Of a DNA stretch of 64,000 nt, positions 18,132-26,551 are shown one piece after another. The first letter of the stretch is position 1; the number at the start of each line of letters is the position of its first letter. The translations under genes and the position numbers were made by a program. Under the pieces are notes generated by a model that saw only the letters and a program-made list of their open reading frames with translations, made no database searches and was not told the DNA's origin. This DNA comes from Marinagarivorans cellulosilyticus (GTDB lineage: Bacteria; Pseudomonadota; Gammaproteobacteria; Pseudomonadales; Cellvibrionaceae), in the NCBI RefSeq assembly GCF_021655555.1, contig NZ_AP023086.1, positions 992,001-1,056,000 of the forward strand, written 5' to 3'.

Positions 18132-18208
18132 TTGCTCGCCGGTTGGCGCAACAAAGTATGCTAGGATTTCGGGTTCGAGATCACCGGGGGGGGCGTGGGG
18201 AGCTGCTG

Positions 18209-18709
18209 ATGGATGTAGTGTTGGAAATTTTTCTCGGGTTGGCATTCATTTTTGCTAGCCCACTAATTGTTTACTTACTAATTGTCGACAAGCCTTCAGT
18301 TGATAGAGAGTGGCTGCTTATTCGATACTCGTGGTGGCTTCGGCTGCCCATATTGGCAGCAGCGCTGCTTTTTGTTTCTTTGTTAGTTAACACCTTGGTC
18401 GGTGAAGACGCCCAAGCTCCATGGCAGGCACAGTTAGTGCTAACTTTATTTCTAGTTGTGTTTGTAGTGGGGGTGGTCGAGACTTTTGCGCATCAAATCT
18501 GGATTGATGGTGGAGGTATTCACCAGCAGACAGCCATGTTGAAGCGGCATTCAATTACTTGGGAGGAGATAGCGGCAATAAAGTGGTCAAAAAAGTCGTC
18601 AGCTTATGTGATTTTTCTTTCGAGCGGGCGGAAGCTTAAAGTATCAATTTTGATGAAAGGTTCAAGGGTGCTAGCGGCGTGTGTAAGTTCTTGTCTTCGA
18701 GATAAATGA
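18209..18709 (+). CDS. Small membrane protein, unknown function
   Basis: A 166-residue protein with three predicted membrane segments (about residues 3-25, 42-60 and 70-90) and a C-terminal soluble part (about 100-166). That part reads like a compact beta-strand domain: IWIDGGGIHQQ, then WEEIAAIKWSK and AYVIFLSSGRKLKVSI, similar in pattern to bacterial PH-like membrane proteins. ATG 18209 is used because the frame upstream runs through the palindromic repeat. RBS GGGAGC is close by. No family is assigned with confidence; it may belong to the accessory patch that continues to 23.7 kb. Confidence 0.65.
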   Translation: MDVVLEIFLGLAFIFASPLIVYLLIVDKPSVDREWLLIRYSWWLRLPILAAALLFVSLLVNTLVGEDAQAPWQAQLVLTLFLVVFVVGVVETFAHQIWIDGGGIHQQTAMLKRHSITWEEIAAIKWSKKSSAYVIFLSSGRKLKVSILMKGSRVLAACVSSCLRDK

Positions 18710-18731
18710 TAGCTTTTTACATATTAATGAT

Positions 18732-18875
18732 TTGGGTATTTTGGGGTGGGGGAGGTCATTATTGGTCGATGCTTATGAGTTCGGTCATAGGCTTGGCCCT
18801 AAGTATAAAGTTGATGACGGAATATGGGGTGTATTATTAAACTATATAGCTAGGGATGATTATAAGTGCGTATAA
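18732..18875 (+). CDS. Possible short ORF or gene fragment before the 18866 lipoprotein
   Basis: An open frame of 47 codons from TTG 18732 to TAA 18873-18875, containing YEFGHRLGPKYKVDDGIWG and ending NYIARDDYKCV. The composition looks protein-like rather than random. The stop overlaps the GTG start of the next gene, as in translational coupling. There is no ATG and no good ribosome-binding site, so it may be the 3' end of a decayed gene. Confidence 0.25.
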   Translation: MGILGWGRSLLVDAYEFGHRLGPKYKVDDGIWGVLLNYIARDDYKCV

Positions 18876-19324
18876 GAATAGCTTCGATAATTACCAGCAC
18901 ATTATTTGCCTTTTCTTGTGCTACCACTGTCGGCCCTGCATCCGGCTGGAATGACATTGTTTATCCGGGGTTTGATAAAGAGGTAGTGCATTTAAGCGCT
19001 TCTAATGCCATTGATTGTGGTTATTTTGATCTTAGTTTTCAAAGCCAAAAGCTCCGTAATGATACGCTGGAAAAGCAATTTAATTGCGTTATCGCTGCGA
19101 AGTCAGAAGGTAACAGCTTTAAGGCTGGCTATACATGGGTGCCATCGGACTCAAAGCTCACCAAAGTTTTTATAAGCCACTCTTCTGGGGTTTACATAAA
19201 AACAGTTGACGTTTTATTGGACGGTTCTGGTGCCGAAATGAATAGCCAGCTTTGTGGTGAGGTACATTTCGATATTGGCCTGCTGGTTGTTGATGCTTCT
19301 GATTGTGATGTGCTTGCTAAGTAA
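18866..19324 (+). CDS. Hypothetical lipoprotein
   Basis: A 152-residue protein with a signal peptide and lipobox-like FSC (Cys18). The mature part has five more cysteines and looks beta-rich (KTVDVLLDGSG). It starts at GTG 18866 after an AGGGATG stretch. No family recognised. It sits in the patch of small orphan genes between GH94 and the HD/ATPase gene. Confidence 0.55.
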   Translation: MRIRIASIITSTLFAFSCATTVGPASGWNDIVYPGFDKEVVHLSASNAIDCGYFDLSFQSQKLRNDTLEKQFNCVIAAKSEGNSFKAGYTWVPSDSKLTKVFISHSSGVYIKTVDVLLDGSGAEMNSQLCGEVHFDIGLLVVDASDCDVLAK

Positions 19325-19478
19325 CTATATGCTCGCTCGCTAAGAGTCTTTTCAAACGAGGCTTTGTAACATGCGCATCTCGATTGGATGCCCTTGTGTG
19401 GTGCCACTTTTATGCCAGCGTGAAAATCGAGAAGCTCTCAGGTAGATCGTGGTGCTGTTTAGCGCTTGAGAGTTGGGG

Positions 19479-19730
19479 TTAGTAATGATAGCGGCAGGAT
19501 ATGATGGTTATCGCTTTGGCATCGGCGGCGTAAACCAAACGGTGTGTATCATCGATTCGGCGCGACCAAAAACCGGATAGGTTTTCTTTGAGGGGGTCAG
19601 GTTTGCCTATGGCCTCAAAGGGCGAGCGCTGGGTATCGGTGATAAGTTTGTTAATGCGCTTCAGTGTTTTTTTATCTTGCTGTTGCCAGTAAAGGTAGTT
19701 GTTCCAAGCATCGTCGGTCCGGCACAGCAA
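19479..19730 (-). CDS. yoeB: YoeB/Txe-type toxin with degraded start
   Basis: mRNA-interferase toxin of the YoeB family, which cleaves mRNA at the ribosomal A site. The match runs to the end: NNYLYWQQQDKKTLKRIN, NLSGFWSRRI, HRLVYA and the terminal CRYHY. Relative to E. coli YoeB, Arg65, His83 and Tyr84 are kept; the position of Glu46 is Asp. The N-terminus is abnormal: where an ATG is expected the frame reads GGC AAA CGA TTG, and the usual W at position 5 is replaced by CR, as if three bases were inserted. Only the TTG at 19730 is left as a start (83 residues). With its antitoxin frameshifted, the toxin is probably silent or weakly translated. Confidence 0.75.
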   Translation of the reverse strand: MLCRTDDAWNNYLYWQQQDKKTLKRINKLITDTQRSPFEAIGKPDPLKENLSGFWSRRIDDTHRLVYAADAKAITIISCRYHY

Positions 19731-19761
19731 TCGTTTGCCAGCTGTATCACTCGTCCAACAG

Positions 19762-20000
19762 TTACGGTGCTTGGGTTTGCCCTGCCTTATATTGCTCTAT
19801 CGATTTTGCCAAATGTGCGTTATTGGCCAGGGAGCGAAGTAGGTGTACGGTTTCCATTAGGCTGTTGTAATAATTTAAAGACATCACAACCGCATCTTTC
19901 GCATCGTGGCGGGTAATTAAGGTGGTGTCAGCGTCTTCGATTACGCGATCTAAAACGCTTTTTAGGCAGTTGCGGGCATCAGTGAATGATACGTTCTCAT
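19762..20000 (-). pseudogene. yefM: YefM/Phd-type antitoxin, frameshifted near its start
   Basis: Reading leftward from ATG 20000 gives only MRTYHSLMPATA then stop. One frame over, an unbroken antitoxin sequence runs to TAA 19762-19764: VSFTDARNCLKSVLDRV, DTTLITRHDAKDAVVMSL, YNSLMETVHLLRS and so on, an evident YefM match (E. coli begins MRTISYSEARQNL). Adding one base after the third codon would restore a 79-residue protein beginning MRTVSFTDAR. No ATG, GTG or TTG exists in the correct frame between the preceding in-frame stop and the domain. A single-base deletion has therefore disabled normal translation. The stop lies 31 bp before the toxin's TTG start. Confidence 0.8.
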
Positions 20001-20108
20001 GTCTACAGCATGTGGTGCAAGTTTAGGTGTGAGGGTGGCGGTTTGCAATTGCAATCAAAGGTTGGTTTCGGTTGAGTCTAGTTTTTGTGTTTAGTAGTGA
20101 GTAGCATC

Positions 20109-20202
20109 GAGCATCGCTATGCTGGGCACGCGTGAATATGTCCTTATAGCTCTGCACCGCCGTCCTAGCGGTGATGGCCCTGCATAGCAACACCCGATGC
20201 TC
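20109..20202 (+). repeat. Nested palindromic repeat, copy B
   Basis: Outer arms GAGCATCG-CTATGCTGGGC (20109-20127) and its near reverse complement (20177-20202, with seven extra bases) enclose a hairpin CACCGC-CGTCCTA-GCGGTG (20155-20173). It shares the layout and the GTGAA..TCC..CTC core pattern with copies A and C. It abuts the 3' end of the HD/ATPase gene (20208). Confidence 0.7.
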
Positions 20203-20207
20203 AGGGG

Positions 20208-23200
20208 TCAGCTTTGGTGCTTAGCTCGCAATTTACTCCAGTCATTTTTATGAGGTGACTCGAGCATGCGGTCGTCAATTACCTCTATGAGTTTTTGGTA
20301 GCAACTTGCTAATTCTGCGATAGAAAGGGTTTGGTTGTCTAAGAAATTTTTCATGACTTCGGCGAGCCTGTAACAGTCCTCTGTATCGATGCTTTCCGCC
20401 CCTGTGGTTTTTAGTCCTCGCCTAAAAATATAAGGCAATACAACCCATTTAACGGGTTCGTTTTTGTATAACTCCAAATCAACAATATTTAAAAGAGGTA
20501 TTTGTCTGACTAAATCGTCTTTTTGATGGTTTATTCGGGAAAGGGTTAGGTTTTTAAAGTCATCGTCATCAGAGGAAACGGCGATGCAGGCAAATAAAGT
20601 TCTGCCCTTCGATATGTGGGTCAAATTGCTGACCAGGGTATCCGAAAGGTGGGATTCAAGCTCTTGAGTGTCTTGCTCTTTTTTGAAATACAATAATGTA
20701 GAACCTATTAGATCTTTATTGTTAAAGAAATATCTTCGCGCATAAAACCCAACCTTAAGTAACTTGTTCTGTATATAGTGGCCTATCTCACGGTCAGGAG
20801 TGTTTGGTGAAAATTTTAACTTAGTCTTGGGAAGTATTTCATCTAGATGCTTAAAATCTAGGCCGACCATGTCAGTAAGTACTAGGTCTTCGGTCTTTAG
20901 TAAATTTTCTATTTCTATTTTTTCACCGTTAGCTTCAATTTTATATTTAAGGTAGGCATCCCGTTTCTCAGGAAGAAGTTTATTTAAATCGAGGTTCTCA
21001 CTTAAACTAAGGTGGTCCAAAGTTAAAGATGCTATTTGTGTTCTTGAATCTTGATGTTTTGAGCTTTTTTCTGCAAAAGTAAAAATCTGATCTGGATTTT
21101 CCTTTATGAAATTTACGATAACCTCGTCCAGTATTTCAAATTTTTCTTGTTTTAATTGATTTCGGCTGGGTGTCACCCATTCTCTCGCGCTTCCACAAAG
21201 GATGTTAATGTCAACGGAAAATAACATATTTTTTAATGCTAATTCCTGTACTGGTGCGCCTCTATACCTAATGAATACAAAAGGGCGGAGTAATCTGGGC
21301 GTAATTGTTATTTCGAAGAACTGTTCTGGCTTCGGCGAAAAAGGCGTTCCTGAAAAAGCCGTGGATCTAATCTCGTTATGGTCCAATAGCTGGAAGTGTA
21401 AGTTGCTGGCAATTTCATGGTTTCTACCAATTAGGTCAGCCGCTATTCTTAGGTGCTTATCAGTATCTGCATTATCTTTTAGCGGAGCTAAACCGGAGCG
21501 GGCTTTACTAAGAAAGTCATTTCTTGCTTCATCAAATTCGGTTTCAGTTCTGAATTTGGTTATTGTTCCAATCTTGCTTATGACTCCTGGGGTAACAGTG
21601 AATTTGACGGTAGTGCCACTATGTTTATCGTATGCTGCAGCTAGGTCTGTAACAATTACTTTGCCTCTTTTACTGCCTCTTGGATCAAAGGCCTCTATCT
21701 TAGTTCTTTTGTTTGTGTAGAAGCATTTGGTGATGATTTCAACATTGTCAGTGATGTTGAATATGCTTTGAAAGCCGACGCCAAAGTTGCCGGAAGGCCT
21801 CATCCAGCTTGGCATATCTTTAATGACTGATTTTTTTATTTTATTGTTCTTTGAAGTTGCGACATTTAATAGGTAGTGAATATCATCTCGGCTAATGCCT
21901 GTACCTTGATCCTGAACGGTAATTTCTAGTCCGTTGTTATTATTAACGGTAATTGTGATGGGGTATTTTTGTAGCTCTTCGGAGTTATAGCGTTGGTAGA
22001 CGATAGGGAAATTGTCGCGCTTTCTATAAAACTCTTTATCTTCAAGCCCAATCCAAGCTCGGATTGCCGTAGCGTCAATTGCATTTTGTATAATCTCCCT
22101 CATGCAAAGGAGCGGGTCGCTGTAGAGCGATTCACCAAGCAGATAAAGGGCTTCATGCCCATCGATACTAAACTCCTGTTTTCTGCCGGCATTTAATATT
22201 ATTTGATCGCCGCTTATCTTAACTGTTGCGCTACATCTAGAGGGGAGAGTAATACGTTTTTCGTCTGGGGAGATGCTAGACCAATTAAGCAGTTGTTGTT
22301 TGTGCTCTTCCTCTAGCCACGCAAACCATTGGTAGGTTTCGTAGTATGTATCCACATCTCCACATATTGCTCTAATTTTGATTTCTAGCGGGGAAATTGA
22401 AAAGTCTTGAATCGACGCATGTTTTTTCTCGTGTGTTTTACTTAGTTCGGGCCTGCCTTCCCCGTACATTAGCTGCAATGTTGGGCAGAAGCGGTTGTCG
22501 TCGATATCAAGTAGGTCGCCGAGCCTTAGCATGCAGGCAATGAATCGAGGGTGGCAGTCGTCATTACCTACGCCGTTAATTTTATGGGGTAGCCGAGCTT
22601 CAATTTCATAGAAGTCACTACCATGGAGTAGACAAATCTGACTAAGTGTTGCAAATAACCGGCTCGGTATTAGGGTGTTTCTAGGTGATTGTAAGCCAAT
22701 AGAGTCGATTGGGTTTAATACAATGTCACTTGACCTTGATGCGTGTTTTGATCTGAAAAATTCAGCCATAAGCTCGCTGTACCGCTGTAGAAAATCCGCA
22801 ATGGGAAGGTCGATTTTTAGCCAAGGCTTGGGGAGGGTGAAGTCGAGCTGATTGCAAAATTTATAAAGGTCATGCGCAGGATCAAGCTTTATGTTTTCGA
22901 CTAGATCACTAAAGCCTGAAGACTGCTCTGCAGTGAGTTGATCAGCATGCGGTACCACCATGCCAATGTCGTGCCAGTAGGCTGATTCCAGTAACAGCCA
23001 GATATCTGTAGCGCTAAGCAGAGAAATACTTTCCTCGCCCAGTAGCCTTTCAATGTTGATAAGGATCTGTTTGCTATGCGACGCATCGTGCAAGCTAAAA
23101 TGTGGGAATAGGCTGCTAACCGCGCCTAAAGATTTTTTAACGAGCTTCTCATCAAAAGCCCATTGGGCGCATAAAACATCGAGGTCTTCGTTGTTTTCCG

Positions 23201-23237
23201 TTAGCTCTTTAAGCCTAGTCTTAAGCATGTTTGCCAT
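20208..23237 (-). CDS. HD-domain plus GHKL (HSP90-like) ATPase protein
   Basis: A 1009-residue soluble protein with two recognisable modules. Residues about 40-250 form an HD phosphohydrolase domain: His50/His54 (FSLHDASH), His89-Asp90 (SAYWHDIG), an HASRS segment near 165 and Asp241/Asp244 (RLGDLLDIDD) as metal ligands. Residues about 360-600 form a GHKL ATPase: N-box Glu381/Asn385 (REIIQNAIDA), G1 DQGTG at 443-447 and G2 GNFGVGFQS at 483-491, as in HtpG/MORC/MutL folds. The last 400 residues are not recognised. Composition is more AT-rich than neighbours and it stands alone between palindromic repeats B and C, beside a decayed toxin-antitoxin pair, so horizontal acquisition is likely. Function unknown; nucleotide-signal or anti-phage activity is a guess. 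Confidence 0.8.
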   Translation of the reverse strand: MANMLKTRLKELTENNEDLDVLCAQWAFDEKLVKKSLGAVSSLFPHFSLHDASHSKQILINIERLLGEESISLLSATDIWLLLESAYWHDIGMVVPHADQLTAEQSSGFSDLVENIKLDPAHDLYKFCNQLDFTLPKPWLKIDLPIADFLQRYSELMAEFFRSKHASRSSDIVLNPIDSIGLQSPRNTLIPSRLFATLSQICLLHGSDFYEIEARLPHKINGVGNDDCHPRFIACMLRLGDLLDIDDNRFCPTLQLMYGEGRPELSKTHEKKHASIQDFSISPLEIKIRAICGDVDTYYETYQWFAWLEEEHKQQLLNWSSISPDEKRITLPSRCSATVKISGDQIILNAGRKQEFSIDGHEALYLLGESLYSDPLLCMREIIQNAIDATAIRAWIGLEDKEFYRKRDNFPIVYQRYNSEELQKYPITITVNNNNGLEITVQDQGTGISRDDIHYLLNVATSKNNKIKKSVIKDMPSWMRPSGNFGVGFQSIFNITDNVEIITKCFYTNKRTKIEAFDPRGSKRGKVIVTDLAAAYDKHSGTTVKFTVTPGVISKIGTITKFRTETEFDEARNDFLSKARSGLAPLKDNADTDKHLRIAADLIGRNHEIASNLHFQLLDHNEIRSTAFSGTPFSPKPEQFFEITITPRLLRPFVFIRYRGAPVQELALKNMLFSVDINILCGSAREWVTPSRNQLKQEKFEILDEVIVNFIKENPDQIFTFAEKSSKHQDSRTQIASLTLDHLSLSENLDLNKLLPEKRDAYLKYKIEANGEKIEIENLLKTEDLVLTDMVGLDFKHLDEILPKTKLKFSPNTPDREIGHYIQNKLLKVGFYARRYFFNNKDLIGSTLLYFKKEQDTQELESHLSDTLVSNLTHISKGRTLFACIAVSSDDDDFKNLTLSRINHQKDDLVRQIPLLNIVDLELYKNEPVKWVVLPYIFRRGLKTTGAESIDTEDCYRLAEVMKNFLDNQTLSIAELASCYQKLIEVIDDRMLESPHKNDWSKLRAKHQS

Positions 23238-23566
23238 AGTGCACCAATTATTTATGGGTTATTTATTTGTAGTAGCTAGCGCTAAGCGCCATGAGATGGC
23301 CCCTCAGTTTACTTGTAAATGTAACCATTAAAAGTTTAAACGCAAGCGAGGTCTTTTAGCTTGCGGGAAATAATTGCCCATCTGCGTGAGTATCTTCCCA
23401 ACCGTTATGCCTCATTTAATATTTTGTCTGGCGAAAACTCTGAGTAATAGCCTAGCTGGTTTTCATTAGCTCAGGGCCTTCTCTCGTTTCTATCACAATT
23501 CGAGCCGTGTAGTCTGCGTGGATAGAGTTAAGTACCTTGACATTGATAATGTTGAAGAATACGTCA
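23238..23566. other. Gene-free stretch with possible coding remnants
   Basis: This holds the promoter region of the HD/ATPase gene. Two start-less open stretches look protein-like: plus strand ending at TAA 23441-23443 (with SLREIIAHLREYLPNRY), and minus strand from about 23587 down to TAG near 23459 (with NVKVLNSIHADYTARIVI). Neither has a start codon or RBS, so both are at best remnants of broken genes. Confidence 0.3.
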
Positions 23567-23669
23567 GGCCAGCGCGGTAACGCTTTTCAAAACTTATGAG
23601 GCAGGACGCCGAATAGAGTCCCCATGGATGGGTTCACGACGCTTTTGAGAAAGCTTTGCCGTGCTGGCC
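23567..23669 (-). repeat. Nested palindromic repeat, copy C
   Basis: Outer inverted repeat of 26-27 bp with three mismatches and one bulge (23567-23592 with 23643-23669) surrounds the core at 23616-23641, which matches copy A in reverse orientation at 22 of 26 positions. It lies upstream of the HD/ATPase gene, so copies B and C bracket that gene. Confidence 0.85.
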
Positions 23670-23846
23670 GAGATCTCGCTGCTATGCTTCGTTGTTCAGT
23701 TTAAATGGGAGTGTTCGCTGGGGTTCCAGCACTTTTTCTTTAGGGGCCTAGTTTTAGATGGATGTTAATTTTGTCGCGAATCACTGAATATGGATTGTAA
23801 TATCCAGTTATGTCCCATAACAATTAATAGCAATGGATACCAATAA

Positions 23847-23873
23847 AAAACGGGGCCAAATTAGCCCCGTTTT
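23847..23873 (-). terminator. Terminator of the Kazal-like lipoprotein gene
   Basis: Ten-bp perfect stem AAAACGGGGC/GCCCCGTTTT (23847-23856 with 23864-23873) and a seven-base loop; T-run on the leftward transcript. Confidence 0.9.
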
Positions 23874-23896
23874 CTTGTGCTAGCTTAAGGATTTAA

Positions 23897-25576
23897 TTAA
23901 AAGCTGTAGCTGCCAACACCGCGCAAACTAATTTCGCCGCTATCGGCTTGATACAATGCTTTGTACGCTGCCTGTAATGGCAGTAAATCAAAGCTGTATT
24001 CCTGCTCGAAATACGCTTGGCAGGCATCGTTTACGGTTTTGCTAAAGTAATTGTTGGCTTGCACTGGGAAGCTTTCTAAAAACGCGGTATCAACCGTAAA
24101 GTTAATGGCTTGGACATCGCAGCCCGAGTAAGCTACCTTAGCCGTTAACACATCGTCTTTTATGGTTGCGCTAATTAGGGTAATGCTTTGTAGGGCTTTG
24201 TCATCGTTTACGTCTAGGCGCACTGGTGTGTCCTCAAAGCTAAGCCTGCCTTCTAGCGAATAAGTATCACAGCTATCGGCAAAGCTAAATGCTGCAAATT
24301 GCGCCGCGGCTTCGCAGCTATTGCCAAAAGTTTTGTATTCATAGGTAGGGCAGGGCTCGGTTACGCAGGCTACAGATGGGTTGTGTTTTTTCGCGCACAC
24401 GGGGTCGAATAAGGCAATGCAAGCCACGGGTAGTGATTCGACTGGTGCGCCTTCAAGCTTGCCGCACTCTCCCTCAAACAATACTGTCTCATTGCTACTT
24501 TCAGCTTCGCATTGATTACCGTAGGTTTTGTGCAGTGGCGGGCAAGGGGCGGTTAGACATTGCACGGCTTGGGTCCCGCACACCGGCGCATATTCTTTGG
24601 TGCAAAAACCGGGCGTTGGGTTTTCAATGGGTAATGTAATACTGTTTAGCCCGCGAATAGTTACGCTGGAACCATCTTCGGCCACATCTACTTGAAGCGG
24701 GTATTCATCATGGCTGGGTGTGTGAACATGCAGCGTGCCCATATCGCAGTCATAAAAACCCGACTCTTCTTTCGTGCCATCACTGTAGGTAACTGAATTT
24801 GGCGCAGTGTTAAAGTTAAGGTAATAGTTTTCTAATGGGCTGGTCGCTTCGTTTTGCAGCACATAGTGGTTACCTGCAACTTTGCGGCAATCATCAAAAT
24901 TATCTGGCAATTGGCCGTAAGTATTTTCATAGATTTTTTCACCAGTGCCGAGAGGGTCAAAGGTAAATTGATATAGGCGGGCGTCGATATCGAGTACGTG
25001 CTCAATCTCGGGGCCATGATCCAGGGTCACAATTACCTGATCGTTTCGGCAATAGTAGTTGCCGCTGATGCCGAAATCAGATTGCATCAAGCGTACTTGA
25101 CCCTCCTCGAAGGTGAAGCGCCAATGCATTTGGCTGGTGCCCTCTGGCGTAGCACCGCCTTCGCCAAGGGTTGTTGTTAAAAATGTAGCGCCATCAAGGC
25201 CTTTACAGGTACTGTAATCCCAATACTCAATCGCTTCGCAGCTCTCAAGGCCGGGGACGTCAACAATTTCAGCATTAAGGCCGCGTACGCCGCAGTAGTC
25301 GCTGGTGCGAAATTCAATGGCGCAAGCCATAGTGTCGTCGCACTCTGGGGTGATCATATAGCACGCAGGAGCCCCTGGTGGTGGCATATCTGAATCGCAA
25401 ATATGTACGCTCGAGCTACTGGAAGATTGCTCAACGCTAGAACTCGATTGTTGAACGCTAGAGCTTGATGACGAGTGTGGGTCCACGTCGATAGTGATAG
25501 TCGCGCCATCGCAACCGGCAAGCAGTGCCAGTGCAAGGCTGCTTATGGCCATGTTAGCTGTCTTTTTCATATTCAT
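23897..25576 (-). CDS. Poly-Ser lipoprotein with two Kazal-like domains
   Basis: A 559-residue predicted lipoprotein: lipobox LAGC (Cys22), then a serine-rich linker (about residues 34-56). A disulfide-rich middle region (about 60-320) is not recognised. Two Kazal-type inhibitor-like modules follow: one at about 325-375 (CTKEYAPVCG, then TYGNQCEA) and one at about 385-435 (ALFDPVCAKK, then TFGNSCEAA). A C-terminal domain (about 440-559) has no match. Kazal domains usually block serine proteases, so the protein may guard the cell surface or secreted enzymes, but both modules have long inserts with extra Cys-Pro pairs. GGGGG lies six bases before ATG 25576. Confidence 0.75.
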   Translation of the reverse strand: MNMKKTANMAISSLALALLAGCDGATITIDVDPHSSSSSSVQQSSSSVEQSSSSSSVHICDSDMPPPGAPACYMITPECDDTMACAIEFRTSDYCGVRGLNAEIVDVPGLESCEAIEYWDYSTCKGLDGATFLTTTLGEGGATPEGTSQMHWRFTFEEGQVRLMQSDFGISGNYYCRNDQVIVTLDHGPEIEHVLDIDARLYQFTFDPLGTGEKIYENTYGQLPDNFDDCRKVAGNHYVLQNEATSPLENYYLNFNTAPNSVTYSDGTKEESGFYDCDMGTLHVHTPSHDEYPLQVDVAEDGSSVTIRGLNSITLPIENPTPGFCTKEYAPVCGTQAVQCLTAPCPPLHKTYGNQCEAESSNETVLFEGECGKLEGAPVESLPVACIALFDPVCAKKHNPSVACVTEPCPTYEYKTFGNSCEAAAQFAAFSFADSCDTYSLEGRLSFEDTPVRLDVNDDKALQSITLISATIKDDVLTAKVAYSGCDVQAINFTVDTAFLESFPVQANNYFSKTVNDACQAYFEQEYSFDLLPLQAAYKALYQADSGEISLRGVGSYSF

Positions 25577-25753
25577 AGTTTTACCCCCAAGGTAAGTGAT
25601 GCTCGCATCTTAGTACTTTAAGGGCAGGTAAATTGTTAAAAACTGTAACGGTGTGATCTGAAAGGCATGAGTCGTTGTTATATTGTTACCATTCGTGAAA
25701 GTGAGGTGAAATATTTAAGTCTTTTATGCAGTCGGTCGCGAGACTCCTTTGAC

Positions 25754-26230
25754 CTAATTTTCTTCAGTTAGCTCCAGCTTATACCGATTAACTTCGCCAT
25801 GCTCTGCATCTTTCCCTAAGTCTTGCCAGCCATGTTTTCTATAAAAGCCAATGGCGCGTTCGTTGCCAGGGGCGGCGCGTAGGGTAGCGGTTTGAGTGCC
25901 TTGTTTGCGTAATGTGTTTATCGTGTATGCGTGCATTTGGCGGCTGTAATCTTGGCCTCGGTATTTTGGGCGTAAATAGAATAAATTAATATGACTTAAC
26001 GGTTGCCCGTAGTTAAACTCTAGCTGACCAATTATCTTTTGGTTTAACCAAATATGAATTGCCCCGAGTGGGTAGTTCTTAATGTGGGATTCTAGCCAAG
26101 CATAGTATTTTTCTGCATTCCAATAGTTCTTCCAAACATTGGAGTTTGGAAAGCTGCAGATGAAAGCGTCCTCTCTAAATTGTGCACAGATTTTACGGCT
26201 TTTGATGTGAATAGTTTTGAATGTCAGCAT
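25754..26230 (-). CDS. GNAT family N-acetyltransferase
   Basis: A 158-residue acetyl-CoA-dependent acyltransferase fold. The strand-4/P-loop area reads INLFYLRPKYRGQDYSRQMH (motif A, RGxxxSxQ form) and the C-terminal GFYRKHGWQDLG is the usual GNAT end. The start at 26230 has GGAGCG correctly spaced; an in-frame ATG at 26293 or 26350 would add residues without GNAT resemblance. The substrate cannot be read. No operon partner; the gene is divergent from lodA. Confidence 0.8.
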   Translation of the reverse strand: MLTFKTIHIKSRKICAQFREDAFICSFPNSNVWKNYWNAEKYYAWLESHIKNYPLGAIHIWLNQKIIGQLEFNYGQPLSHINLFYLRPKYRGQDYSRQMHAYTINTLRKQGTQTATLRAAPGNERAIGFYRKHGWQDLGKDAEHGEVNRYKLELTEEN

Positions 26231-26551
26231 CCTGCGCTCCAATAGTATTTGGCTGCGCCTGAGAGTAACCGTATTTTGGCTGACAGTATCCATGAGTACT
26301 TCATTGTATTTCTCCTGCTGTGTATGAGTGACTACACCGTTACTGTACAAAGTGAATATCCGGTTTATGTTACCAAATGCAGATTTTGCTTGCCGGTTGT
26401 ATGGTAGGCACCCTTTGGGGTAGGAGGTGTAATAACTGGCTCGATATATCCACGTTTTGTCTTGTAAAACCCTATCTGTCTAAAAAACGCTTGTGTATAA
26501 CAGTTGTCACTTTATGGATCTTAATTTTCATCACTAATAAGAGATAGCGTA

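Noticed and set aside
18165..18200. GGGTTCGAGA stretch as a possible tRNA T-arm
   Set aside because: No acceptor, D or anticodon stem could be built around it; no tRNA gene was found anywhere in the window.
18008..18208. N-terminal extension of the membrane protein at 18209
   Set aside because: The extension translates the palindromic repeat A; ATG 18209 with GGGAGC upstream is the reasonable start.
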